A stretch of DNA of 51,214 bases from Acidobacteriota bacterium (GTDB taxonomy: Bacteria > Actinomycetota > AC-67): NCBI GenBank assembly GCA_016208485.1, contig JACQXY010000073.1:1-51214 (forward strand). The letters are read 5' to 3'. The stretch's first letter is position 1. Every line of letters starts with the position of its first letter. Below are positions 8,585 to 16,762 of the stretch, piece by piece. The notes beneath the pieces are model-generated. The model saw only the letters and a program-made list of their open reading frames with translations, did not search any database and was not told the origin of the DNA. The position numbers and the translations under genes are program-made.

Positions 8585-10379
8585 GCGCCGGCGGCTCGCC
8601 TGGGCCGCGCTGCTGCTCGCGCCGCTCGTCCTGCGCGACGATCTCTCGCGCTACGCGCTCGCGCGCCTTGCCGCCTTCGCGCTCGCCGCCACCGGGGTGA
8701 GCGTCGTGAGCGGGCTCGCCGGCCAGATATCGCTCGGCCATGCGGCGCTCATGGCCGCCGGCGGATTCACATCGGCCGGGCTCGCCCTTCACGCGGACTG
8801 GCCCTTCCTCGCCGCCTTCCCGGCCGGGACGGCTCTCGCCGTCGCCGTCGGGCTGGCGCTCGGCGCGCCTTCGCTCCGCCTGCGCGGCCAGTACCTGGCG
8901 CTCGCGACACTCGGGGGCGGCGCCGTCGTCTATCAGGTCGTGCGGCAGGACCCGCGCCGATGGACCGGAGGGGACCTCGGGCTCGCGAGCATCCCGGCGG
9001 CCTCGGCGGCCGGGCACGCGCTCGGGGCGCTCGGGACCGCGCTGCTCGCGCTCGGCCTGCTCGCGCTCGGCCTCTTCTTCGCGGGGAACCTTCCCGGCTC
9101 GCGCGCCGGGCGCGCCTTTCGCGCGGTCCGAGATGCCGAGGACGGAGCCGAGGCCTCCGGCATCTCCGTCTTCCGCGTGAAGCTCTCGGCGTTCGTGCTC
9201 TCCGCCGCGTTCGCCGGCGCCGGAGGCGCCCTGGTCGCCCACGGCGACGGGTTCCTGTCGATCGGGAGCTTCGACCCGCGCGGGTCCCTTCTCCTCGTGC
9301 TCGCCGCGGTCCTCGGCGGCCTCCGGTCTCCCTACGGCGGCACGATCGGCGTCCTCGCGATCCTCGGACCCGCGGAGCTCGCGCCGAGCGCGTTCTCCTG
9401 GCTCCGCGACTACCAGCTCCTCACGTGGGGGTCGCTCGCGCTCGTCGTGGTGTTCCGCTGGCCCGACGGAATCGCCGGGGGGATCGGGCGCCTGGTGCGC
9501 GCGCGGCGGCGCAAGCCGGCGCCGGAGGGCGGCCCGGCGGGCGAGAAGCGGGCCCCGGCCGCGCCGAAGCCCGCGCGCGTCCCTGCGACTCCACGACCCC
9601 CGCGCGCCCCGGCGCCGGGCGAGCCGGCTCTCGAGGCGCGCGGCATCGAGGTTCGCTACGGAGGAGTCGTCGCGCTCGCCGGCGTGGACCTCACGGTGCG
9701 CGCCGGAACGATCCACGCGCTGATCGGGCCCAACGGCAGCGGCAAGACGACGCTGCTCGACGTGCTCTGCGGCTTCGCCCGCGCCGACCGGGGATCGGTG
9801 AGCGTGGCGGGAGAGATCGTGGACGGCCGGGCGCCCCACCTCGTCCAGCGCATGGGCGTCGGGCGCACGTTCCAGTCGGTCGCGGTGTTCGACTCGATGA
9901 GCGCGCTCGACAACCTGCTCGCCGGGGCGCACGGCCGGCTGACCGGAGGCGCACTGCGGGCCGGGCTCGGGCTCGCCGCGCCGGGCGAGGCGGCGATCGC
10001 CGCGGAGGCGGCCGCCTCGATCGAGGCGGCCGGGCTCGCCGGGCGCGCGGCCGATCCGGCCGGGGCGCTCTCGTACGGGCAGCGCAAGCGCCTCGAGCTG
10101 GCACGCGCGCTCTCGGCGCGTCCCTGGCTCTTGATGCTCGACGAGCCGGCGGCCGGCCGCAACGAGCCCGAGATCCTCGAGCTTCGCGACGACCTCGCGC
10201 GCCTGCGCGCGTCGGGAGTGACCGTGCTCCTGGTCGAGCACCACATGAACTTCGTGCTCTCGGTCGCCGACGCGGTGACGGTGCTCGACGAGGGACGGGT
10301 CATCGCCGAGGGGCCGCCATCCGAGGTGCGCTCGGACCCCGCGGTGATCGTCGCATATCTCGGCGCGGACGTGGCCTGA
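8571..10379 (+). CDS. livMG: Fused branched-chain amino acid-type ABC permease and ATPase (LivM-LivG)
   Basis: This 602-residue fusion has a LivM permease half (about 1-305: GLAGQISLGHAALMAAGGF, GRAFRAVRDAEDGAEASGI, then FDPRGSLLLVLAAVLGGLRS). A positively charged Pro/Ala-rich linker (about 310-352) follows, then a LivG ATPase half. Walker A (GPNGSGKTT) is near residue 385, the LivG-type signature LSYGQRKR near 500, Walker B LLMLDEPAAG near 520-530, and the H-loop region VEHHMNF follows. The D-loop reads GRNEPE, with Arg where family members usually have Leu. The GTG at 8571 overlaps the stop of the last mini-ORF of the tandem repeat. A hairpin follows the stop, so the operon seems to end here without livF. 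Confidence 0.88.
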   Translation: MRPAARRRLAWAALLLAPLVLRDDLSRYALARLAAFALAATGVSVVSGLAGQISLGHAALMAAGGFTSAGLALHADWPFLAAFPAGTALAVAVGLALGAPSLRLRGQYLALATLGGGAVVYQVVRQDPRRWTGGDLGLASIPAASAAGHALGALGTALLALGLLALGLFFAGNLPGSRAGRAFRAVRDAEDGAEASGISVFRVKLSAFVLSAAFAGAGGALVAHGDGFLSIGSFDPRGSLLLVLAAVLGGLRSPYGGTIGVLAILGPAELAPSAFSWLRDYQLLTWGSLALVVVFRWPDGIAGGIGRLVRARRRKPAPEGGPAGEKRAPAAPKPARVPATPRPPRAPAPGEPALEARGIEVRYGGVVALAGVDLTVRAGTIHALIGPNGSGKTTLLDVLCGFARADRGSVSVAGEIVDGRAPHLVQRMGVGRTFQSVAVFDSMSALDNLLAGAHGRLTGGALRAGLGLAAPGEAAIAAEAAASIEAAGLAGRAADPAGALSYGQRKRLELARALSARPWLLMLDEPAAGRNEPEILELRDDLARLRASGVTVLLVEHHMNFVLSVADAVTVLDEGRVIAEGPPSEVRSDPAVIVAYLGADVA

Positions 10380-10406
10380 CCCGTCGCTCTCGTCGTGGGT
10401 GCACTA

Positions 10407-10428
10407 ACGGACGTGTCCGGACGTCCGT
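10407..10428 (+). terminator. Hairpin after livMG
   Basis: Perfect 8-nt arms ACGGACGT and ACGTCCGT enclose a 6-nt loop, 27 nt after the livMG stop. There is no T-run. It probably ends the liv transcript. The rest of 10429-10623 holds no gene I can support. Confidence 0.45.
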
Positions 10429-10623
10429 GCGCCGCTGCACGCTTGGACGCTGCGCGCGGCGCGCGGGGAAGCCATCCTGGGGTGACGAACGGCCGGGTTC
10501 CCGGGCCTCCCTCCGCCCGGGGACCCGGTCTCCGTCTTTCCCCGCAATCTCGATGAACCGGCGAGGCGAGCGCCCCTGAAGTCACTCCTTATCGCGCGCG
10601 TCCGCGGGGGCGCGGCGGTGAGT

Positions 10624-11187
10624 TCACGCGGGCCGCAGGCAGTCCGGGAGGTAGCAAAGATCCGAGTTCGTGACGACGTCCCTCCAGGATCCGGGTGTTA
10701 CGTCGGCTGCCTCCACGAACCTCCACGATGTCTCGGTGACGTCGTATTCGAGGCCGAGGTGGTCCGCCACGGCAGGGGACACGTCCAGCCCCGCGCCGTT
10801 CTCAGGGTTCGCTGGCGGGTCCGAGCCGAACACGTACCCGGCGTCGTCCTCGCCGAAGGGGCCGACGACTTCGCATTGCGCGTACGCTGCCTTGCCGTGC
10901 GCCTCGATGCGGATCCAGCGGTTCTTGAGCATCGACTCATCGTCGGCCCAGTCCTTCTCCCCCGCCCAGTACACGACCTGGTCGGCCTCGAAGTGCGCCA
11001 GCCACAGCTCATCCCACGCGCTCTGCGCGTTGGCGATGAAGCCGTTCCCCGGGGACGGCGGCTCTCCCACCCAGAACACCGTCGTTGGGACGCTCTCGTG
11101 CAGCGGGTACGTTGCCGCGCGCGCGCCGCGCGACGTAGCGCCGAGCAAGCCGGCGAGCACCAGAAGTGCCAGGGTCCGTCCGCGCAT
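10624..11187 (-). CDS. Secreted protein of unknown function
   Basis: This 187-residue protein lies on the reverse strand. A Sec signal peptide is clear (MRGRTLALLVLAGLLG, cleavage near GARA-A). The mature domain is acidic and tryptophan-rich, with a FWVGEPPSPGNGFIANAQSA motif near residue 38 and few cysteines (three, two of them in CYLPDC at the C-terminus). I do not recognise the family. It is alone on its strand in this region and is divergent from the AAA ATPase gene. The 156-bp gap between them holds a 12-bp-arm palindrome. It stands in the accessory block that separates livMG from livF. Confidence 0.65.
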   Translation of the reverse strand: MRGRTLALLVLAGLLGATSRGARAATYPLHESVPTTVFWVGEPPSPGNGFIANAQSAWDELWLAHFEADQVVYWAGEKDWADDESMLKNRWIRIEAHGKAAYAQCEVVGPFGEDDAGYVFGSDPPANPENGAGLDVSPAVADHLGLEYDVTETSWRFVEAADVTPGSWRDVVTNSDLCYLPDCLRPA

Positions 11188-11288
11188 CCCGCCTTCCTTT
11201 TCGACAAGGCACCCGTGGGTTCCTTCCGGCCGTCTCGCTCAGCCCGGATCCTCTCGAGGAGATCGGGGCGGGAAGATCGCCGACGCCC

Positions 11289-11334
11289 AGCGTCGCCGAC
11301 GTTAGTTGTCGGCGACGCTTGGTGCTGGTATCCT
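11289..11334 (+). promoter_or_regulatory. Promoter with a 12-bp-arm palindrome over the -35 box
   Basis: Perfect arms AGCGTCGCCGAC (11289-11300) and GTCGGCGACGCT (11308-11319) flank a 7-nt spacer. A -35-like TTGTCG (11306-11311) lies inside the right arm. It is followed after 17 nt by TATCCT (11329-11334) and, 9 nt later, by the GTG of the ATPase gene, which predicts a leaderless transcript. A repressor on the palindrome would block this promoter. Confidence 0.6.
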
Positions 11335-11343
11335 GGCCTCGCC

Positions 11344-12717
11344 GTGGACGGAGACTTCGTCAACCGGGAGATGGAGCTTCGATCCCTGGGCGAGTGGTGG
11401 TCGAAGCGCGGGGCCAGGCTTGGCATCGTGTGGGGGCGGCGACGGGTGGGCAAGACGGCGCTCATCGAACGATTCGCCGCGGCGCACCGGACGATCTTCC
11501 ACACCGGGGGCAGGCGGCCGGTCGCCGACGAACTCCGGACTCTTTCCACGACCGCGTCGGCCGTGCTTGAGGGCCGCGACCTCTCCCTGAATCCGTTCCA
11601 CGACTGGGCCGACCTGCTCGAGTCGCTTGCCGGCGCCGCCAGGACGACCCCCGCGCTGCTCGTGCTCGATGAGTTCCCCGAGCTGGTCGCGGTCTCCCCG
11701 GAGCTGCCGAGCGTGGTTCGTGCGGTGTGGGGCCGGATCGCCTCGGCATCGAAGCTGCGCTTGCTCCTGTGCGGTTCGGCCGTGCGAACTATGGAGGCGA
11801 TGTCGGAGGAGCGCGCGCCGCTCTACGGTCGAGTCGACCTGTCTCTGCTCCTGCACCCTTTTCGTCCGCACGAAGCCGCGACGATGCTTCCCAGGTTGAA
11901 GCCGAGTGAGCGGGCCCTGGTTTGGGGACTCGTCGGCGGGGTGCCGCTGTACCTGAAGTGGTGGAATCAGGCGAAGAGCGTTCGCGAGAATCTCCTGGAT
12001 CTGGCCTGCCGGCCGGGTGCTCCGCTGCTCACCGAGGGCCACCTCGTGCTCGCGACCGAAGGGCAGGAAGGCGATCACTCGCGCCAGGTTCTTCACGCGA
12101 TCGCCGCCGGACGGACCAAGCACAACGAGGTAGCCGACGCCATCCGCGCCGACCCCACCAGAACGCTCGACCGTCTCGTGGCTCTTCGCCTCGTCGAGCG
12201 GATCGTTCCCGTGACCGAGGATCCCAGGCGCACCCGGCGCCGCCTCTACCGGATCGGAGACAACTTCCTGGCGTTCTGGCTCGGCGTCCTGGATCGGTAT
12301 CGAGTCGAGATCGATCGCGGGCTGGGCGGGACGATCCTGCCGGTCTTGGTTCAACACCTCGACGACCACATGGGCCCGCGCTGGGAGGAAGCGTTCCGTG
12401 AGCATCTCCGCCGAGCGGCCGGCGAAGGGCGACTCGGCCGGGATGTCGTCGCCATCGGCCCGTTCTGGACTGCCGCGGAGGATCCGAATGAGATCGACGC
12501 GGTCGTGCTCGCCGGCCGCCGGCGCGAGGCGGTCCTCGTCGGCGAAGCGAGATGGGCTCGAAGCGTCGACGGGACCGCGATCGCGCGCGACCTCCGGCGG
12601 AAGGCAGCGGCGCTTCCACGCGCGCGGGACGACCTCCAGGTTGCGGTCTGCGCGCGAGAGACCGTGCGCGGCGGCGCAGATCTCGCGTTCACGGCCGAGG
12701 AGATCTTTGCCGGGTGA
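11344..12717 (+). CDS. AAA ATPase with C-terminal DUF234-like (nuclease-fold) domain
   Basis: This 457-residue protein belongs to the archaeal-type ATPase group. Walker A is GRRRVGKT (residues 31-38), Walker B ALLVLDEFPEL (about 102-112), and a sensor-like LRLLLCGSAV follows. A winged-helix-like middle region (TKHNEVADAIRADPTRTLDR) leads to a C-terminal part with NEIDAVVL and, about ten residues on, VGEARW. This resembles the degenerate PD-(D/E)XK motif of DUF234, with Arg where Lys is usual. Members occur in archaea and scattered bacteria, often near mobile or defence genes; their substrate is unknown. The GTG at 11344 fits a leaderless promoter; upstream codons overlap a reversed gene and are not plausible protein. 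Confidence 0.82.
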   Translation: MDGDFVNREMELRSLGEWWSKRGARLGIVWGRRRVGKTALIERFAAAHRTIFHTGGRRPVADELRTLSTTASAVLEGRDLSLNPFHDWADLLESLAGAARTTPALLVLDEFPELVAVSPELPSVVRAVWGRIASASKLRLLLCGSAVRTMEAMSEERAPLYGRVDLSLLLHPFRPHEAATMLPRLKPSERALVWGLVGGVPLYLKWWNQAKSVRENLLDLACRPGAPLLTEGHLVLATEGQEGDHSRQVLHAIAAGRTKHNEVADAIRADPTRTLDRLVALRLVERIVPVTEDPRRTRRRLYRIGDNFLAFWLGVLDRYRVEIDRGLGGTILPVLVQHLDDHMGPRWEEAFREHLRRAAGEGRLGRDVVAIGPFWTAAEDPNEIDAVVLAGRRREAVLVGEARWARSVDGTAIARDLRRKAAALPRARDDLQVAVCARETVRGGADLAFTAEEIFAG

Positions 12718-12742
12718 GCGCGACCCCGAAGTGAGGTCGCGC
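12718..12742 (+). terminator. Hairpin directly after the AAA ATPase gene
   Basis: Arms GCGCGACC (12718-12725) and GGTCGCGC (12735-12742) with a 9-nt loop start on the base after the stop codon. There is no T-run. The right arm also begins a self-complementary GGTCGCGCGCGACC, so alternative folds exist. Confidence 0.4.
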
Positions 12743-13091
12743 GCGACCTCGCGCTGGTCGCCGGCATCGCCTTTCCGGCCCACGCCACTTCGGGCCCACG
12801 CCGTGAGCGCCCCCCCCGGCCTCTGCGGCCGGCCTGCTTGGGTCGCCGGACCCGTCCGGCCGCGGGTGATTGCCGCCTTCTGGCGGGTGAACGTGGCGAT
12901 ATCGTTGACCAGCTAGCCTGGTGCAGGATCCTCTTGCGACCCCATTCGCCGTGAGTTCGCAATCGCAGGCATGAACGAGACTGGGGGCGCCCCGCGTTTG
13001 GCTGTCCGTAGCCGGGCGAAGCGCGGGCCCAGGCGCGGGCGGGAGGAATGGGCTGGTGCCTGAGCGGGTGAACCTCGGCTCGGATTGGGAA

Positions 13092-13115
13092 TCAAGGGGC
13101 GAGTTGACCCCTTGA
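13092..13115 (+). promoter_or_regulatory. Inverted repeat upstream of the secreted-protein pair
   Basis: Perfect arms TCAAGGGG and CCCCTTGA enclose an 8-nt loop (CGAGTTGA), about 80 bp before the GTG of the next gene. It could be a terminator, an operator or a leader structure. No T-run follows. Confidence 0.4.
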
Positions 13116-13196
13116 CGGAGCCCCCGACACCTGGTTGGGTGTGCATAGCACCATCGTGGCGGTCACAGCCCGGACTTTGGGGGTTCGTGATGGGAC

Positions 13197-13883
13197 GTGA
13201 GAAGCTGGCCGCAATCCTGGCTGGTCTTGTTCATCGCCGGTGGAAGTGCCGCCGTGGTGCGGACGACGGTCGTCTCAGCAGACCCGAACCAGGGATCGCC
13301 TGCGCGCCCGCCGTTGCCTGCGCCACTGATTCTTGGCCTCGTTGATCTGGACGCCCAGAAGCCCCGGTTCAACGGCAGCGTCCATGGATGGCGTATCGGA
13401 CCCCACGGGGCACTCGAAGCGGAGGGCCTCGAGGGCCGGGGTCTCCAACTCGACTGTGAGGCTCGGGAGACGGGGGCCGAGACGCGAACCGACCTCGACT
13501 TCACCCTGAACTACTTTCCGACGGGAGCTACGGTCGAGAGCGCCTCAGGTCCGATCAAGTGGGTGTGCGGCGACACGGGACTGAGCGTGGCGTACAACTA
13601 CGAACTCAACACTCCCTACGGGGCTGGGTATTTGACGGTGGAGAGGACTCTCTGGGGTAGACGCGCTTTCGAAATCAACGCCGCGTCTGACCGCGTCACG
13701 CCGGGGAGCGTGAACGGCTACCCCGCCTGCTTGGTGCGCCCGCTGCACGAAACCGGTCTCGGGCAGGCCCAGGTCCTGGTGATCGAGGACGACACGCTCG
13801 ACCCCTACGCTATTGTCTTGCACGTTGTGAGCGACAACGTCCCCTTCGACGAACTCCAAAGCGTCGCAGAGGGCGTGCGATGA
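13197..13883 (+). CDS. Exported protein of unknown function
   Basis: This 228-residue protein has an N-terminal hydrophobic segment (WLVLFIAGGSAAVV, residues about 8-21) that serves as a signal peptide or anchor. A proline-rich spacer and a beta-rich extracytoplasmic domain follow, with three cysteines (LDCEA, WVCGD, PACLV). No catalytic motif or family is recognised. The GTG start has GATGGGA just upstream. The last codons overlap the next gene as ATGA, so the two are co-translated and may act together at the cell surface. Codon use here is less GC-biased than in the liv genes, in keeping with an inserted block. Confidence 0.65.
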   Translation: MRSWPQSWLVLFIAGGSAAVVRTTVVSADPNQGSPARPPLPAPLILGLVDLDAQKPRFNGSVHGWRIGPHGALEAEGLEGRGLQLDCEARETGAETRTDLDFTLNYFPTGATVESASGPIKWVCGDTGLSVAYNYELNTPYGAGYLTVERTLWGRRAFEINAASDRVTPGSVNGYPACLVRPLHETGLGQAQVLVIEDDTLDPYAIVLHVVSDNVPFDELQSVAEGVR

Positions 13884-14398
13884 GAGGGCGGCCGAGGCGG
13901 TTCCTCGTCGTTGCCGCAGGCGGGGCAGCGATGGGCCTGCTCTTGCCCGCCCTGCGCGCCGGGGCCATCACCTACACGATGTACTTGTGGATGCAGCCGC
14001 CAGCTCGGGCTGCCAGCAGTTCATCGCACACCGACAAGGCCAACCTCACGAACCTGTGGCACTCATCCAGCCTGGAGCAGACGAGTCGCGCGTTGGACTG
14101 GAACGACGGCACGCCGGCCGCAGGAGAAACAGCGTGGTTCAGGGGCTACGGCGTCTACAACCTCCAGGGGACATCCATCCAGGCGCGAGGGGAGCCGACC
14201 GAGAGCTTGTCAAATTGCGGGCAGGGGTCCGTGCATTGGGTGCGTGTCGCAATCAGGGACGTCAGCACCGGGCTCGTTAAAGGGTACATGTCGTACCAGC
14301 ACATCACGCTGTCATCGACCCTGACCTTCGGGATCATCTTCAACAACACACCCGCCGGTTACTTCAACAACCGGGCCCTCGGGACGATGGTGAAGTGA
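13880..14398 (+). pseudogene. Secreted protein, 5' part of a gene probably split by a frameshift
   Basis: This 172-residue reading frame starts with a signal that has a twin-arginine look (RPRRFLVVAAGGAAMGLLLP), followed by a Ser/Thr/Asn-rich extracytoplasmic domain (YTMYLWMQPP, FRGYGVYNLQG). It ends abruptly after NNRALGTMVK at a TGA that lies within a 5-nt tandem duplication (GTGAA twice, 14390-14399). Removing one copy joins it in frame to the following 60-codon frame, giving one protein of about 230 residues. The next frame starts at a GTGA overlap, so a two-piece product remains possible. The family is not recognised. I call it a probable frameshifted gene rather than a certain pseudogene. 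Confidence 0.6.
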
Positions 14399-14399
14399 A
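14390..14399 (+). repeat. Tandem 5-nt duplication GTGAA x2 that creates a stop codon
   Basis: ATG is followed by GTGAA GTGAA G. With one copy the frame reads M-V-K-D-Y-E without a stop. With two copies TGA appears directly. This is the junction between the two halves of the split secreted-protein gene. Confidence 0.75.
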
Positions 14400-14577
14400 G
14401 GACTACGAACCTACTTGCTGGAGGGGCTGGCACGTGCATGAGAACAACACCAACACCTCCCTCTGGGACATGTGGAGTACGTATCGCTATGACTCTAGCA
14501 GCGACCTGTGCATCTGCCATGAAGTCGACGACGTTGCAACGTGGACTAGGCGGCTCCACTGGAATCTCACCTACTGA
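14395..14577 (+). pseudogene. 3' part of the split secreted-protein gene
   Basis: These 60 codons start with GTG overlapping the previous stop and encode a cysteine-, tryptophan- and histidine-rich segment (YEPTCWRGWHVHENN, then DLCICHE). It has no signal peptide, so it would not be exported on its own. It reads smoothly as a continuation of the preceding product (ALGTMVK joined to DYEPTC). The H-x-H motif preceded by a Trp-Gly resembles the ends of some extracytoplasmic beta domains, but I cannot name one. If translation restarts at the GTGA overlap a separate cytoplasmic peptide would result; a disrupted gene is the simpler reading. Confidence 0.55.
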
Positions 14578-14667
14578 CCTGGCCAGCCCCTTGCTTCGGC
14601 TCGCGTTACCACTTCGCCCGCAACCCGGGGTGCAACATCGGGGCGTTGGCTCAGGGCGTGTGAACCG

Positions 14668-15861
14668 GTGTTGAAGTCGAGGCGCCGCGCGGCCGCGCTG
14701 GCCGTAGCCTTCGCTTCGGTGCTTCCCGGATGTACCTCAGGCCCCCGAAAACCACCCTCGACAAGCGCGTGCGGGGCGGTGGCACCGGCGGCCTCGGCGG
14801 CGAGCGAGCCGGACGCGCGGGCCGGTCCGGGCGCTCCGCGAGTCGCCTACGCGTTCAGGGACGATCTCTGGATCTACGATGTGGCCGGCGACAAGCGGAT
14901 CCGCCTCACTCATGACGGCGAAGCGCGCACCGAGCGATCTCCTCGCTTTCGAAACGCCGCGGTGCTCTCCTTTGCCGCCGAACGAGACCCCGGCGACGCG
15001 GCGGGCCTGTTCGGTCGGGATTCCCTCTGGGAGGTCGGTGCGCGCGGCGGGCGGGTTCGCGAGATCCTGCGTCTGGAGGCCGCCGTCCTGGCTCATGACT
15101 GGAGCCCCGATGGTGGCAGGCTCGCCTATCTCGTTTCCGACGGAAGAAGTGATCAGCTCTGTCTGTACGACGCGTCGCGCGGGCGAACGCGGCTCATCCG
15201 GCGCTTGCATGCGCCTCAGGGACGCGAGCCGGGCCCCGACGATGACGAGTCCTTGGCGTGGTCGCCGACGGGTTCGGCCCTGCTCGTTGTGGACACCTTC
15301 GCGTTGGCGGCTCGAACCGCGACCGTCAACGTGCTGAACGGAGCGGGCCGCGAGCTGGTCGCGGCTTCGGAGGGGACATTCGCCCGCTGGTCGGCCGACG
15401 GCCGTTCGGTCTTCTTCCGTGAGCTTGGCTACGGAACGCGCGGGGAGTGGTATGCGCAGGGCCTTTCGTCCGGCGGTCTGCGGCGACTCGGTATGCGCGC
15501 GGGGACGTTCCGGGCGGATGTGTCACCCGACGGACGGCGTCTCGCTTACGACGACGGCGCGGCAACACCCTCCATCTACGTCTTCGATCTGGAGAGTGGA
15601 GGTGAGGTCAGGGTGGCTCGCGGCTTTCTTGCTCCCGTGTGGCTGGGGGCGGAAGTGGTTGTCGCGACCGCGGCCAAGGGGGGAGCGTGCGCGCCGGTGT
15701 GCGATCTCAGGTCCTTCACGATCCGCGATACTACGGTCGCCTTCGACGTGCGAACCGGTGCACGCAGGCGGCTCTCGCTGCAGACGACGGTACCGACACC
15801 TGGGTTCCTTCCCAATCTGGACGTGTTCGGGCTCACAGCCGAGCGAACGAGCCCCGCCTGA
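14668..15861 (+). CDS. TolB-like beta-propeller lipoprotein
   Basis: This 397-residue protein has a lipoprotein signal (ALAVAFASVLPGC, cysteine near residue 22) and a low-complexity Ala/Ser/Pro linker. Repeated WD40/TolB-type blades follow: DDLWIYDVAGDKRIRLTHDG, HDWSPDGGRLAYLVSDG, LAWSPTGSALLVV, ARWSADGRSVFF and ADVSPDGRRLAYDDG. Such propellers bind peptides or act as protein scaffolds at the cell surface. The start is GTG followed by TTG, and either may be used. It ends about 45 bp before livF. It belongs to the accessory block between livMG and livF and has no visible link to transport. Confidence 0.78.
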   Translation: MLKSRRRAAALAVAFASVLPGCTSGPRKPPSTSACGAVAPAASAASEPDARAGPGAPRVAYAFRDDLWIYDVAGDKRIRLTHDGEARTERSPRFRNAAVLSFAAERDPGDAAGLFGRDSLWEVGARGGRVREILRLEAAVLAHDWSPDGGRLAYLVSDGRSDQLCLYDASRGRTRLIRRLHAPQGREPGPDDDESLAWSPTGSALLVVDTFALAARTATVNVLNGAGRELVAASEGTFARWSADGRSVFFRELGYGTRGEWYAQGLSSGGLRRLGMRAGTFRADVSPDGRRLAYDDGAATPSIYVFDLESGGEVRVARGFLAPVWLGAEVVVATAAKGGACAPVCDLRSFTIRDTTVAFDVRTGARRRLSLQTTVPTPGFLPNLDVFGLTAERTSPA

Positions 15862-15905
15862 CCCTCGTTGCCCCCGGGCGCGGCCCGACCTGCGATCATG
15901 GGGGC

Positions 15906-16727
15906 GTGCGGTTCGACCTGCTCCGCATCGAGGATCTCCGAGCTTCCTACGACGGCGTGGCGGAGGTTCTCCACGGCGTGAGCATCTCCGTGGCCGAGCA
16001 CGAGATCGTCACTCTGCTCGGCTCCAACGGCGCCGGAAAGACGACGGTGGCAAATGCGGTCTCCGGGCTGGTTCCTTTCGTGCGCGGCCGGGTCCTCTTC
16101 CAGGGGGAGGACATCGCCGGGCTACCGGCGCACGAGATCGCGGCGCGCGGCATCGCCCACGTCCCCTCCGGCCGGCAGGTGTTCCCCGATCAGACCGTGC
16201 TCGAGAACCTCCTCCTCGGCGCGCACGCTCACCGGAAGGAGCGCACGCGCATCCGCCGGAGCCTCGAGTCGGTCTGGGACGCATTCCCCGCGCTCGCAGG
16301 TCGCCGAAGCCGGCCGGCCGGGACGCTGTCGGGCGGCGAGCAGCAGATGCTGTCCATCGCGCGCGGCCTGATGGCCCAGCCGCGCCTGATGATCCTCGAC
16401 GAACCCTCGATGGGGCTCGCGCCGGCCGCGGTATCTCGCGTGCTCGAGGTGGTCCGGGACATCTGGCGGAGCGGCACGACCGTGCTGCTCGTCGAGAAGC
16501 TCGCGCGCGCGGCGCTTTCCCTGTCGCACCGCTTGTACGTGCTCGAGCTGGGTTCGGTGGTCCTGGAGGGCACCGCGGAAGACTTGGCGGAGGACCCCCG
16601 GGTGGAGGAGGCTTACCTCGGCCGGCGCGCCTGGTCCCTCCCAAATCCAGGCGCAGGCCTCGAAATGCCGCCCGGCCCCCGGGCTGCGGCGGTCGAACGG
16701 CCGCCGAACCACCCGGACGAGTCATAA
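15906..16727 (+). CDS. livF: Branched-chain amino acid-type ABC ATPase LivF
   Basis: This 273-residue ATPase has Walker A LLGSNGAGKTT (about residues 37-47), the Q-loop region, the signature LSGGEQQML, Walker B LMILDEPSMGL and the LivF-type end (VLLVEKLARAALSLSHRLYVLELG). The family usually has VEQNA where this protein has VEKLA. It should be the second nucleotide-binding subunit of the transporter encoded at 4580-10379, although it is 5.5 kb away and the gap is filled with unrelated genes. A roughly 30-residue proline-rich tail follows the ATPase domain. The GTG at 15906 is preceded 6 nt earlier by an extended -10 (TGCGATCAT), so it may have its own leaderless promoter. Confidence 0.87.
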   Translation: MRFDLLRIEDLRASYDGVAEVLHGVSISVAEHEIVTLLGSNGAGKTTVANAVSGLVPFVRGRVLFQGEDIAGLPAHEIAARGIAHVPSGRQVFPDQTVLENLLLGAHAHRKERTRIRRSLESVWDAFPALAGRRSRPAGTLSGGEQQMLSIARGLMAQPRLMILDEPSMGLAPAAVSRVLEVVRDIWRSGTTVLLVEKLARAALSLSHRLYVLELGSVVLEGTAEDLAEDPRVEEAYLGRRAWSLPNPGAGLEMPPGPRAAAVERPPNHPDES

Positions 16728-16762
16728 CTTCGGGAAGGTCCGGCCGTTATAGGGTTGTGAGC

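Larger units (their letters stand above)
12718..13196. other. Gene-free stretch of about 480 bp
   Basis: Apart from the two hairpins listed separately I find no credible coding region here. Open frames on either strand are shadows or run on from neighbours and lack natural composition. A TTGACC at 12905-12910 could be a -35 box, but no convincing -10 follows at the right distance. No tRNA, transposase remnant or attachment-site repeat was recognised. Confidence 0.5.

Noticed and set aside
7572..10244. Very long open frame on the minus strand across livH-livMG
   Set aside because: It is the antisense shadow of GC-rich genes: no start context, low-complexity Arg/Glu/Pro composition, and the plus strand holds clear LivH and LivM-G motifs.
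11344..12717. The ATPase gene starting near 10618 (a frame of 699 codons)
   Set aside because: The upstream 240 codons lie opposite the secreted gene at 10624-11187 and read as unstructured sequence. The conserved N-terminus (FVNREMEL) begins right after GTG 11344.
12398..12916. Plus-strand frame extending past the ATPase end
   Set aside because: It overlaps the ATPase in another frame, and its tail in the gene-free stretch has no domain, start signal or natural composition.
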